Shown here piece by piece: positions 25,545 to 33,663 of a stretch of 64,000 nucleotides of DNA. Numbering within the stretch: the stretch's first letter is position 1; the number at the start of each line of letters is the position of its first letter. Origin of the DNA: an uncultured Peptostreptococcaceae bacterium (GTDB taxonomy: Bacteria; Bacillota; Clostridia; Peptostreptococcales; Anaerovoracaceae); the NCBI GenBank assembly GCA_910588185.1, contig CAJUQR010000001.1, positions 248,001 through 312,000 on the forward strand, in the 5' to 3' direction. Position numbers and translations under genes: made by a program. Below the pieces are notes generated by a model. That model saw only the letters and a list, made by a program, of their open reading frames with translations, did no database searches and had not been told where the DNA came from.

Positions 25545-25771
25545 TCAGTGAAGAAACCTTGCAAGCCCTCCGTGAGCGGTTCCCAAAGGGCACACGGGTG
25601 GAGCTTATCAAAATGGATGACCCCCAGGCACCACCCATTGGTACAAAAGGCACGGTGATCAGTGTGGATGATATAGGCACGATCCATGTGGCGTGGGACT
25701 GTGGCGGCAGTTTGGGAGTTGCCTACGGCGAAGATGTATGCCGAGTGATTCAACAGGAGGATTTTGTATGA
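25535..25771 (+). CDS. DUF4314 protein
   Basis: 78 residues; LRERFPKGTRVELIKMDDP and PIGTKGTVISVDDIGTIHV then WDCGGSLGVAYGEDVCR are the DUF4314 pattern, a small beta-barrel-like (KOW/SH3-type) fold. Such proteins are frequent in clostridial phages and conjugative elements, with no known function. The start overlaps the previous gene by 10 bases and the stop overlaps the next start by 4. Confidence 0.8.
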   Translation: MRLISEETLQALRERFPKGTRVELIKMDDPQAPPIGTKGTVISVDDIGTIHVAWDCGGSLGVAYGEDVCRVIQQEDFV

Positions 25772-26046
25772 ACAATGAGTTTCTGAAACAGCTTTATTGG
25801 GGCAAGGTGATTCCCTGGGAGCTCCGGCAGACCACACCTGAACTAATAGAACTGAACGGCAAAATTGATGCGGATATCAACGACCTCAAAGCAAGGCTCT
25901 CCGATGCAGATAAAAAGGTGTTGGAACGGCTGATCTCCAATTTCTCCACCCTCGAATCGGAACAGATCTGCCGGGGCTATATAAACGGCTTCAAGCACGG
26001 TTCGCTCATGATGTTGGAAATCCTTTCTCCCGATAAATCGCTGTAA
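25768..26046 (+). CDS. DUF6809-like small helical protein
   Basis: 92 residues, ATG 7 bases after CAGGAGG. Helical throughout, with LKQLYWGKVIPWELRQ at the N-terminus and ICRGYINGFKHGSLMMLEIL at the C-terminus. This is the pattern of the DUF6809 family from mobile elements of gut Firmicutes; the family name is from memory. Function unknown; it is part of the operon that begins at copy A of the regulatory block. Confidence 0.6.
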   Translation: MNNEFLKQLYWGKVIPWELRQTTPELIELNGKIDADINDLKARLSDADKKVLERLISNFSTLESEQICRGYINGFKHGSLMMLEILSPDKSL

Positions 26047-26071
26047 TATACACAATTCACGGCTCAAATCA

Positions 26072-26127
26072 TTGTGTAGTATATTATCGCAAAATGACTG
26101 GATATATCCTCGAAATGACGGTAATAT
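26072..26127 (+). promoter_or_regulatory. 56-bp regulatory block copy B with paired TGAC boxes
   Basis: TTGTGTAG (26072-26079), TGACTGGATAT (26095-26105), 10-base spacer, TGACGGTAATAT (26116-26127), all in the same phase as copy A. An extra inverted repeat TACACAAT/ATTGTGTA lies at its left edge and may end the previous transcript. It precedes the amidoligase gene by 44 bases. Confidence 0.6.
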
Positions 26128-26170
26128 ACAGCTACCCAAAGAGGAAAACACCTAAACGGAGGATTACACA

Positions 26171-27118
26171 ATGAACGAGAAAACCTTAAACCAAATCGCA
26201 GAAATGAAAAAGCAGACCATCGGGGTCGAGGTCGAGATGAACAGCATCACAAGACAAAAAGCCGCTAAGCTCGCAGCCGAGTTTTTCGGCACAGGCAGAA
26301 GCCAAAACACCGCAAGCCGCAACGGTTACTGCACCTGGTCGGCTTGGGACGCTGACGGACGGGAGTGGAAATTTCAAAAGGATGTCAGCATAAGCGGCCC
26401 TGATGATGAGAAATGCGAAATGGTGACCCCCATCCTCCGCTACGAGGATATGGAAACACTGCAGGAGCTTGTCCGCAGGCTTCGCAAGGCGGGAGCGAAA
26501 AGCGACGCCACAAGAGGCTGCGGTGTACATATTCACATCGGAGCAAACGGTCACACACCTCAGAGCCTCCGCAACCTTGCCAACATCATGGCAAGCCACG
26601 AAAGCCTTCTTGCCGATGCCCTTGCCATTGACCGAGGCAGAATGAATCATTACTGCAGAACGGTTGACCCTCGATTCCTTGAAACGGTCAACCGCAGAAA
26701 ACCTCGCACGATGGCACAGCTTGCCGACATTTGGTATTCTTCAAACGGTGCAAACTATGGCAGAAGCAACCACTACAATGACAGCCGCTACCATATGCTG
26801 AACCTCCACGCAACCTTTACCAAAGGAACGGTTGAGTTCAGACTTTTCCAATTCGATGCCCCAGCAGACGGCAAGCGGAACGGACTTCACGCAGGACAGC
26901 TTAAAAGCTACATTCAGCTTTGCTTAGCACTTTCTCAGATGGCAAAAATGGTGCGCACCGCAAGCCCCAAGCCTCAGCAGAACGAGAACCCAAAATACGC
27001 AATGCGGACTTGGCTTTTAAGGCTCGGCTTCATCGGTGAGGAGTTTGCAACAGCAAGAGACCTTTTGACCCGCCGCCTTGACGGAGATGCTGCTTTCAGA
27101 AACGGCAGAGCCGCTTGA
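26171..27118 (+). CDS. Amidoligase (COOH-NH2 ligase superfamily)
   Basis: 315 residues. TIGVEVEMNSI (about 16-26) gives the first acidic metal-binding strand, GCGVHIHIGANG (about 117-128) and GTVEFRLFQFD (about 214-224) supply the other conserved residues of the glutamine-synthetase-like amidoligase family (PF12224). These enzymes use ATP to join a carboxylate to an amine, in phages thought to modify proteins or make small peptides. The C-terminal 40 residues repeat a motif of the protein at 24879. A cyclotransferase that could undo or process gamma-glutamyl links is encoded next, after a structured RNA. Substrate unknown. Confidence 0.85.
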   Translation: MNEKTLNQIAEMKKQTIGVEVEMNSITRQKAAKLAAEFFGTGRSQNTASRNGYCTWSAWDADGREWKFQKDVSISGPDDEKCEMVTPILRYEDMETLQELVRRLRKAGAKSDATRGCGVHIHIGANGHTPQSLRNLANIMASHESLLADALAIDRGRMNHYCRTVDPRFLETVNRRKPRTMAQLADIWYSSNGANYGRSNHYNDSRYHMLNLHATFTKGTVEFRLFQFDAPADGKRNGLHAGQLKSYIQLCLALSQMAKMVRTASPKPQQNENPKYAMRTWLLRLGFIGEEFATARDLLTRRLDGDAAFRNGRAA

Positions 27119-27200
27119 AGGATTTAGGTTAAATGCCCTGCCCACGACCGCTTCGGCGGTCTTAAGGTGGTAGAAGGACGCTTAACCTAAGTTCTTCAAG
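27114..27200 (+). ncRNA. Structured RNA element between amidoligase and cyclotransferase genes
   Basis: CTTGAAGGATTTAGGTTAA (27114-27132) pairs with TTAACCTAAGTTCTTCAAG (27182-27200): 19 bp with two G-U pairs. Inside are GACCGC-TTCG-GCGGTC (27146-27161), a stable UUCG hairpin, and CCAC/GTGG (27142-27145 / 27167-27170) around it. The outer stem begins over the amidoligase stop codon and ends 2 bases before the AAGGA ribosome site of the next gene. No T-run follows, so it is not a terminator. Could be an attenuator, a processing site or a free small RNA. Confidence 0.6.
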
Positions 27201-27217
27201 AAAGGACGGAAACGATA

Positions 27218-27685
27218 ATGAAAAAACGCTACTACTTAGCCTATGGCTCGAATCTCAATGTACGGCAGATGTGCTTTCGCTGCCCATCTGCTCGGATTAT
27301 CGGAACAGCGGAAATTCCCGGCTATCAGCTTCTCTTTAAAGGAAGCAAAACAGGTTCTTACCTAACCATTGAACCAAAGGAGAACGGCAGTGTTCCCGTA
27401 GGTGTGTGGGAGGTTTCAGAAGATGACGAGCTCCGCCTTGACCGCTATGAGGGCTTTCCAAGTTTCTACTACAAAAAAGAGTTGCGGATTTCCATTAAAG
27501 GAATCAAGACAGGTAAAATCAGAGAACGGGACTGCTTCGTTTACATTATGCATGAGGAACGTCCGATCGGAATTCCATCCATGAGTTATTTTACAGTGTG
27601 CTGCCAAGGCTACGATGATTTCGGCTTTGATCCGAAATACCTTGTCGACGCCTATGGCATCAGCCACAAGGAGGTCAGAGAATGA
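27218..27685 (+). CDS. Gamma-glutamylcyclotransferase (AIG2/GGCT fold)
   Basis: 155 residues. YLAYGSNLNVRQM (6-18) is the phosphate/substrate-binding YGSN motif and LDRYEGFP (about 71-78) carries the catalytic Glu. GGCT enzymes release 5-oxoproline from gamma-glutamyl-amines. Iyer and Aravind noted AIG2-like proteins in operons with amidoligases, which fits this pair. It overlaps the zinc-ribbon gene by 4 bases. The substrate is presumably the product of the upstream ligase. Confidence 0.85.
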   Translation: MKKRYYLAYGSNLNVRQMCFRCPSARIIGTAEIPGYQLLFKGSKTGSYLTIEPKENGSVPVGVWEVSEDDELRLDRYEGFPSFYYKKELRISIKGIKTGKIRERDCFVYIMHEERPIGIPSMSYFTVCCQGYDDFGFDPKYLVDAYGISHKEVRE

Positions 27686-27888
27686 AATCGACAAATATTC
27701 TTGACATACGAAAATGCCCACTTTGCGGAAAAGCCTATTCCGCACACCCGGCGCTTTCAAGACAGGACAATGAAACCCTTATCTGCCCCGACTGCGGAAC
27801 ACGGGAGGCTCTTCAAAGCATCGGTATAAAGGCGGATGAGCAGGAACAGATTATTAATACTATCCACCGTCATACGGAAAGCGTGTAA
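27682..27888 (+). CDS. Small zinc-ribbon protein
   Basis: 68 residues. CPLCG (12-16) and CPDCG (35-39) form a classic zinc ribbon; the C-terminal helix is acidic. Such proteins end amidoligase cassettes in clostridial mobile elements. Start overlaps the cyclotransferase stop. It may bind nucleic acid or the modified protein; nothing more can be said. Confidence 0.75.
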   Translation: MKSTNILDIRKCPLCGKAYSAHPALSRQDNETLICPDCGTREALQSIGIKADEQEQIINTIHRHTESV

Positions 27889-27909
27889 ACAAACTGCATT
27901 AACAATAAC

Positions 27910-27940
27910 AACAGCTCCAACAAGGGGCTGTTTCTTTATG
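27910..27940 (+). promoter_or_regulatory. Leader hairpin ending in TTTATGCCC, before large terminase
   Basis: AACAGCTCC (27910-27918) pairs with GGGGCTGTT (27924-27932), 9 bp with one G-U, then TTCTTTATGCCC and the ribosome site AGGAGGTGA. It separates the amidoligase cargo from the packaging/head operon and may be a terminator for the cargo. Confidence 0.55.
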
Positions 27941-27964
27941 CCCACTTTTAGGAGGTGACCGCAT

Positions 27965-29566
27965 TTGCGCAAGCTGAAAACTTACAAACCCACCCGTTTT
28001 AAAGCCAAAGACAGCCGCTACGATAAGGATGCCGCGGATTTTGCGGTCATGTTTATTGAAAGTCTCTGCCACACCAAAGGCACCTGGGCGGGAAAGCCCT
28101 TTGAACTCATCGACTGGCAGGAGCAGATCATCCGTGATGTGTTCGGCACAATCAAACCAAACGGCTACCGTCAGTTTAACACCGCCTACATTGAAATTCC
28201 AAAGAAGCAAGGCAAATCCGAGCTTGCCGCCGCAGTCGCTCTTCTTCTGACCTGCGGTGACGGTGAGGAACGCGCCGAGGTGTACGGCTGTGCCGCTGAC
28301 CGCAACCAGGCAAAAATCGTGTTTGATGTGGCAGTGGATATGGTGCGGCTCTGTCCGGCTCTTGCCAAGCGTGTGAAAATCCAGGAGTCGCAGAAGCGGC
28401 TGACCTATCTGCCTACCAACAGCTTCTACCAGGTGCTGTCCGCCGATGTTGCCAACAAGCATGGCTTCAACACCCACGGCGTCATCTTTGATGAGCTGCA
28501 CACTCAGCCCAACCGAAAGCTGTTTGATGTCATGACCAAAGGTTCCGGCGATGCACGAATGCAGCCGCTCTACTTTCTCATCACCACAGCCGGAACGGAC
28601 ACGCAGTCCATCTGCTATGAGACACACCAAAAGGCGCTGGACATCATTGACGGAAGAAAACACGACCCAACTTTTTATCCTGTTATCTACGGCGCATCGG
28701 AGGATGAGGACTGGACAGACCCGGAAGTGTGGAAGAAAGCGAATCCCTCTCTCGGTATTACAGTCGGCATCGATAAAGTAAAAGCCGCTTGCGAGAGTGC
28801 AAAGCAGAACCCCGGCGAGGAGAACTCCTTCCGACAGTTAAGACTTAACCAATGGGTCAAGCAGGCTGTCCGCTGGATGCCTATGGATAAATGGGACGCC
28901 TGCTCCTTTACCGTAGACCCGGAAAGTTTGGAAGGGCGTGTATGCTACGGCGGTCTTGACCTTTCCTCCACTACGGATATTACAGCCTTTGTACTGGTAT
29001 TTCCGCCGGAGGATGAGAATGACAAATACATCATTCTGCCGTTCTTCTGGATACCGGAAGACAACATCGACCTGCGTGTGCGGCGTGACCATGTGATGTA
29101 CGACCTTTGGGAGCGGCAGGGATATCTCCAAACCACCGAGGGCAATGTGGTACATTACGGCTTCATTGAAAAGTTCATCGAAGAACTCGGAACAAGATAT
29201 AACATCCGGGAAATTGCCTTTGACCGCTGGGGCGCTGTGCAGATGGTGCAGAACCTTGAGGGCATGGGCTTTACGGTCATTCCTTTCGGACAGGGCTTCA
29301 AGGATATGTCACCTCCGACCAAGGAACTGATGAAGCTGACCCTGGAACAGAAGCTCGCCCATGGCGGGCATCCCGTTCTACGGTGGATGATGGATAATAT
29401 CTTCATCCGCACTGACCCTGCGGGAAACATCAAGGCGGACAAAGAAAAATCCACAGAGAAAATCGACGGCGCTATCGCCACCATTATGGCGCTCGACCGT
29501 GCGATCCGCTGCGGAAATGATAACGGTGCTTCGGTCTATGATGACCGGGGCATTTTGTTTATATAG
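27965..29566 (+). CDS. terL: Terminase large subunit
   Basis: 533 residues with a TTG start 9 bases after GGAGG; the N-terminus is the usual one for the family. ATPase domain: Walker A-like IPKKQGKSE (about 77-85) and Walker B GVIFDELH. Nuclease domain: YGGLDLSSTTDITAF with the first metal-binding Asp, then FDRWGAVQ, and near the C-terminus KIDGAIATIMAL. It cuts and pumps phage DNA into proheads together with the P27 subunit and HNH protein. Confidence 0.95.
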   Translation: MRKLKTYKPTRFKAKDSRYDKDAADFAVMFIESLCHTKGTWAGKPFELIDWQEQIIRDVFGTIKPNGYRQFNTAYIEIPKKQGKSELAAAVALLLTCGDGEERAEVYGCAADRNQAKIVFDVAVDMVRLCPALAKRVKIQESQKRLTYLPTNSFYQVLSADVANKHGFNTHGVIFDELHTQPNRKLFDVMTKGSGDARMQPLYFLITTAGTDTQSICYETHQKALDIIDGRKHDPTFYPVIYGASEDEDWTDPEVWKKANPSLGITVGIDKVKAACESAKQNPGEENSFRQLRLNQWVKQAVRWMPMDKWDACSFTVDPESLEGRVCYGGLDLSSTTDITAFVLVFPPEDENDKYIILPFFWIPEDNIDLRVRRDHVMYDLWERQGYLQTTEGNVVHYGFIEKFIEELGTRYNIREIAFDRWGAVQMVQNLEGMGFTVIPFGQGFKDMSPPTKELMKLTLEQKLAHGGHPVLRWMMDNIFIRTDPAGNIKADKEKSTEKIDGAIATIMALDRAIRCGNDNGASVYDDRGILFI

Positions 29567-29578
29567 CGAGGTGAGAAA

Positions 29579-30352
29579 GTGAAAAAAGGTACAAAACATA
29601 TTGTTTCGCTCTCCGGCGGAAAGGACTCCACGGCGATGCTTCTTCGGATGTTGGAAGAAGGAATGCCCATGGATGTTATTTTATTCTGCGATACGGGACT
29701 TGAGTTTGAAGCGATGTACAGGCACATTGACAAGCTGGAACGGTATATTGGCCGTCCGATCACACAGCTGAAATCGGAAAAGAGTTTTGAATATCTTTTC
29801 TTCGACCATATGCCCAAGCGGAAAAATCCCGAACTGGAAGGCAGACACGGCTATAGTTGGGCAGGTCCCCATAACCGTTGGTGTACCGCTATGCTGAAGA
29901 CACGCATCATTGACCGTTATCTCCGAGAGATTTCAAAGGAATACGATATTGTCCAGTACATCGGTATCGCCGCAGACGAGCCGCAGCGGGTACACGAATT
30001 CCGCTATCCGCTTGTGGAATGGGGCATGACCGAGGCGGACTGCCTGTCGTATTGTAAGGAAAGAGGCTTTGATTGGGATGGACTGTACGACATCTTTCAT
30101 CGTGTGTCCTGCTGGTGCTGTCCGCTTCAATCCCTTGAGGAACTGAGAAAGCTGCGCCGTCACTTCCCGGAACTGTGGGAGCGGCTTCGATATATGGATA
30201 AACACACCTGGCGAACCTTCTTAAAAAACTACTCGGTAGAGCAGTTAGAGGTTCGCTTTGCTTTTGAAGAAGAACGGACGGTGAAGGGACTCCCCATTAA
30301 AGGAAAAGACTTCTTTGCCGAACTGAAAGAAAAGCTGAAGGAGGTTTCGTAA
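29579..30352 (+). CDS. PAPS-reductase-like PP-loop ATPase
   Basis: 257 residues, GTG start. SLSGGKDSTAML (10-21) is the PP-loop of the PAPS reductase/ATP pyrophosphatase family. Cys residues lie in NRWCTAMLK (about 100-108) and SCWCCPLQ (about 178-185), an arrangement that could hold a 4Fe-4S cluster as in DndC-like proteins. Phage copies between terminase and portal are frequent but uncharacterised; proposed roles include sulfur transfer to nucleic acid. No other phosphorothioation genes are near. Its ribosome site partly overlaps the terL stop region. Confidence 0.85.
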   Translation: MKKGTKHIVSLSGGKDSTAMLLRMLEEGMPMDVILFCDTGLEFEAMYRHIDKLERYIGRPITQLKSEKSFEYLFFDHMPKRKNPELEGRHGYSWAGPHNRWCTAMLKTRIIDRYLREISKEYDIVQYIGIAADEPQRVHEFRYPLVEWGMTEADCLSYCKERGFDWDGLYDIFHRVSCWCCPLQSLEELRKLRRHFPELWERLRYMDKHTWRTFLKNYSVEQLEVRFAFEEERTVKGLPIKGKDFFAELKEKLKEVS

Positions 30353-30353
30353 T

Positions 30354-31724
30354 ATGGGCATTTTTTCTGGCTTGTTCAAATCCCGTGACAAGCCCCAGAA
30401 CAGTACGGCAGGCAGCGCCTACCGCTTTTACATGGGCGGAACGACCTCCGGCAAAGCAGTAACGGAACGTTCCGCCATGCAGATGACGGCGGTATACTCC
30501 AGTGTCCGTATCCTTGCGGAAGCCATCGCGGGACTGCCAATCCATCTCTACAAATACAAGCCGGACGGCGGCAAGGAAAAAGCCATCGACCATCCGCTGT
30601 ATCTGCTTCTCCATGATGAGCCGAACCCGGAGATGAGTTCCTTCGTTTTCAGAGAAACACTCATGACCCATCTGCTTTTGTGGGGCAATGCCTATGCGCA
30701 GGTCATCCGCAACGGCAGAAACGAGGTGGTGGCACTCTATCCTCTGATGCCGAACAAGATGACTGTGGACAGAGATGAACACGGTCATCTGTATTACGAG
30801 TATCAGCGTTCTAATGATGAAGCGCCGACTATGAAAGGCTCAACCGTTATCCTGAAACCCACGGATGTCCTGCACATCCCAGGATTGGGATTTGACGGTC
30901 TGGTCGGCTACAGCCCGATTGCCATGGCAAAGAACGCGATCGGCATGGCGATTGCCTGTGAGGAATACGGTGCGAAATTCTTCGCCAACGGCGCTGCTCC
31001 CGGCGGCGTGCTGGAGCATCCGGGTACAATCAAAGACCCCCAGCGTGTGCGTGAAAGCTGGCAGTCTACCTTCGGCGGCTCCGGCAACAGCAATAAGATT
31101 GCCGTGCTTGAGGAAGGGATGAAATATACGCCTATCGGCATCTCGCCCGAACAGGCGCAGTTCCTCGAAACACGCAAATTTCAAATCAATGAAATCGCTC
31201 GAATTTTCAGAGTGCCGCCTCATATGGTGGGTGACCTGGAAAAGTCGAGCTTTTCTAATATTGAGCAGCAGTCCCTTGAGTTTGTAAAGTACACCCTTGA
31301 CCCCTGGGTCATCCGCTGGGAACAGTCCATACAGCGCACCCTGCTGACCCCGGAGGAAAAGAAATCGTACTATGTGAAATTCAATGTGGAGGGTCTGCTC
31401 CGCGGCGATTACCAAAGCCGCATGAACGGGTATGCCATCGGACGGCAGAACGGCTGGATGAGTGCAAACGACATCCGTGAACTTGAAAATCTCGACCGTA
31501 TCCCTGCCGAAGAAGGCGGCGACCTGTACCTTATCAACGGCAATATGCTCCCTATGCGTGACGCAGGGGCTTTTGCAAATACACCCCAAACCAATGACGG
31601 AAAGGAGGATTCCGAAAATGAACAAGAAGTTCTGGAAGTGGAAGAATCAGACAGCGGCGGAAAAACAGCAAACGGAGAGGACGCTGTTTCTGAACGGCAC
31701 AATCGCAGAAGAAAGCTGGTTTGA
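30354..31724 (+). CDS. HK97-type portal protein
   Basis: 456 residues. SAMQMTAVYSSVRILAEAIA and LPIHLYKY, then LLHDEPNPEMSSFVFRE, LWGNAYAQVIRNG, and the IFRVPPHMVGDLEKSSFSNIEQQ segment are the portal signature; RNEVVALYPLMPNKMTV is the wing. It forms the dodecameric channel through which DNA enters. The C-terminal 35 residues overlap the protease gene in another frame. The start directly follows the stop of the PP-loop gene. Confidence 0.95.
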   Translation: MGIFSGLFKSRDKPQNSTAGSAYRFYMGGTTSGKAVTERSAMQMTAVYSSVRILAEAIAGLPIHLYKYKPDGGKEKAIDHPLYLLLHDEPNPEMSSFVFRETLMTHLLLWGNAYAQVIRNGRNEVVALYPLMPNKMTVDRDEHGHLYYEYQRSNDEAPTMKGSTVILKPTDVLHIPGLGFDGLVGYSPIAMAKNAIGMAIACEEYGAKFFANGAAPGGVLEHPGTIKDPQRVRESWQSTFGGSGNSNKIAVLEEGMKYTPIGISPEQAQFLETRKFQINEIARIFRVPPHMVGDLEKSSFSNIEQQSLEFVKYTLDPWVIRWEQSIQRTLLTPEEKKSYYVKFNVEGLLRGDYQSRMNGYAIGRQNGWMSANDIRELENLDRIPAEEGGDLYLINGNMLPMRDAGAFANTPQTNDGKEDSENEQEVLEVEESDSGGKTANGEDAVSERHNRRRKLV

Positions 31725-32427
31725 CGACGACGTCACACCGCAGCTTTTCAAGGACGAACTGCTCTCCGGCAGCGGAGACATCACTGTGTGGATCAACTCG
31801 CCCGGCGGTGACTGCGTTGCGGCGGCGCAAATCTACAATATGCTGATGGATTACAAAGGAAATGTCACAGTCAAGATCGACGGCATTGCGGCCTCTGCCG
31901 CCTCCGTCATTGCGATGGCAGGCGCAAAGGTCTATGTATCTCCCGTTTCCATGCTGATGATCCACAATCCCATGACTGTGGCAATGGGCAATGCGGCTGA
32001 TATGGAGAAAGCCATTGAAATGCTTTCCAGCGTCAAGGACTCCATCATCAATGCTTATGAAATCAAAACGGGGCTTTCCCGTGCAAGGCTCTCCCACCTA
32101 ATGGATGCTGAAACATGGATGGATGCAAACAAAGCTGTGGAGCTTGGCTTTGCCGATGAGATTCTTTCCCGCCCGAAGCTCGCCGCTCCCCAAAAGGAAG
32201 AGGAAACATCCACAGAACCCGAAAAAGCCGAAGAACCGGACGAAGAGAAAGAAAAGCAGGAAGAGCCGAAAAAGGCGTCCATGCTGTTCTCCCGCAAGGC
32301 TTTAGAAGCGGAGTTTATGAACAAGCTCCGCAGGTTGACTGAACAGAAACCAGCCGTGCCGGACAGCGCAGAACGCCCCGTCAAGGACATTATGGCACGG
32401 CTCGACACCATCAAAAAATTTATGTAA
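31618..32427 (+). CDS. Head maturation protease, ClpP-related
   Basis: 269 residues from ATG 8 bases after AAGGAGG inside the portal gene. Clp fold: VWINSPGGDC (oxyanion), catalytic Ser in GIAASAASVIAM (about 99-110), His in MLMIHNPM. Residues 185-225 are a Glu/Lys/Pro-rich linker, then a basic C-terminal helix. It processes the N-terminal scaffold domain of the capsid protein. The 107-base overlap with the portal gene is large but common in this head module. Confidence 0.93.
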   Translation: MNKKFWKWKNQTAAEKQQTERTLFLNGTIAEESWFDDDVTPQLFKDELLSGSGDITVWINSPGGDCVAAAQIYNMLMDYKGNVTVKIDGIAASAASVIAMAGAKVYVSPVSMLMIHNPMTVAMGNAADMEKAIEMLSSVKDSIINAYEIKTGLSRARLSHLMDAETWMDANKAVELGFADEILSRPKLAAPQKEEETSTEPEKAEEPDEEKEKQEEPKKASMLFSRKALEAEFMNKLRRLTEQKPAVPDSAERPVKDIMARLDTIKKFM

Positions 32428-32445
32428 TTCAGGAGGATTTTTATC

Positions 32446-33645
32446 ATGACGATTATTGAACTGCGCGAAAAGCGCAATAAGGCGTGGGAAGCGGCGAAGG
32501 CTTTTGCCGAAACCCACACCACCGACAAAGGCACCCTCACCGCAGAGGACACCGCCGCTTATGAGCGCATGGAACAGGAAATCCAGGACTTGTCCCGTGA
32601 AATCCAGCGCCGTGAACGCCAGGAGGCTATGGACGCCGAGCTTGCAAAGCCTGTGTCCGTTCCCATCACCGGCAAGCCAATGAGCGGCAGACAGGAGGAC
32701 GCCCCCAAGACCGGACGAGCGTCCGAAGCATATAAGAACGCTATGCTTACCGCCATGCGCACCAACTTCCGTCAGATCAGCAATGTGCTGTCCGAGGGTG
32801 TTGACGCCAATGGCGGTTATCTCGTTCCCGAAGAATACGACCGCCGCTTGATTGATGTGCTGACCGAGGAGAATGTCATGCGTTCTCTCGGCACGAACAT
32901 TACCACCAGCGGCGAACATAAAATCAACATTGCCGCTACCAAGCCTGCGGCGGCGTGGATCGAGGAAGGCGGTGCGCTCACCTTTGGTGATGCGACCTTC
33001 GACCAGATCATTTTGGATGCGCACAAGCTCCATGTTGCCATCAAGGTGACCGAGGAATTGCTCTACGACAATGCGTTTGGTCTTGAAAATTACATCATTC
33101 AGCAGTTCGGCAAGGCTCTGGCAAATGCCGAGGAGGACGCCTTTATCAACGGCACCGGCAAGGGTCAGCCTCTCGGCATTCTTGCGGCCACCGGCGGCGC
33201 ACAGGTCGGTGTGACCACCGCTTCCGCCAATAAAGTCACCGCCGACGAGATTATCAATCTTGTATATTCTCTGAAGCGTCCGTACCGCAAGAATGCCGTT
33301 TTCCTTGCAAACGATGTCTGTGTTGCAGAACTCCGCAAGCTGAAGGACAACAACGGCCAGTATCTGTGGCAGCCTTCTTTGCAGGCCGGTGAGACGGACC
33401 GTGTTCTCGGCTACAAGGTCTATACCTCTCCGTTCTTCCCGATTCCCGCTGCCGGAAAGGCTGCTGTTGCCTTCGGTGACTTCAGCTACTACAACATCGG
33501 TGACCGAGGCACCCGCTCTTTTGCGGAACTCAAAGAGCTCTTCGCCGGAAACGGCATGGTGGGCTTTGTCGCCAAAGAGCGCGTGGACGGTAAGCTGGTC
33601 TTGCCCGAAGCGGTCAAGCTGCTCACCATGAAGTCTGGCTCTTAA
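32446..33645 (+). CDS. HK97-fold major capsid protein
   Basis: 399 residues. The N-terminal 100 are a charged coiled coil (scaffolding delta domain, ending near the GRQEDAPKTG stretch) to be removed by the protease. The mature part shows DANGGYLVPEEYDRR, SLGTNITTSGEHKIN, AAWIEEGGALTF, then ENYIIQQFGKALANAEEDAF, the classical spine helix, and GKGQPLGIL. Ribosome site AGGAGG is 9 bases before ATG. Confidence 0.96.
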   Translation: MTIIELREKRNKAWEAAKAFAETHTTDKGTLTAEDTAAYERMEQEIQDLSREIQRRERQEAMDAELAKPVSVPITGKPMSGRQEDAPKTGRASEAYKNAMLTAMRTNFRQISNVLSEGVDANGGYLVPEEYDRRLIDVLTEENVMRSLGTNITTSGEHKINIAATKPAAAWIEEGGALTFGDATFDQIILDAHKLHVAIKVTEELLYDNAFGLENYIIQQFGKALANAEEDAFINGTGKGQPLGILAATGGAQVGVTTASANKVTADEIINLVYSLKRPYRKNAVFLANDVCVAELRKLKDNNGQYLWQPSLQAGETDRVLGYKVYTSPFFPIPAAGKAAVAFGDFSYYNIGDRGTRSFAELKELFAGNGMVGFVAKERVDGKLVLPEAVKLLTMKSGS

Positions 33646-33663
33646 TGAAGGAAGGTGGCGGTG

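Noticed and set aside
27965..30352. Dnd-type phosphorothioation cluster around the PP-loop protein
   Set aside because: No dndA, dndB, dndD or dndE-like genes are adjacent; only a single PAPS-reductase-like gene is present.
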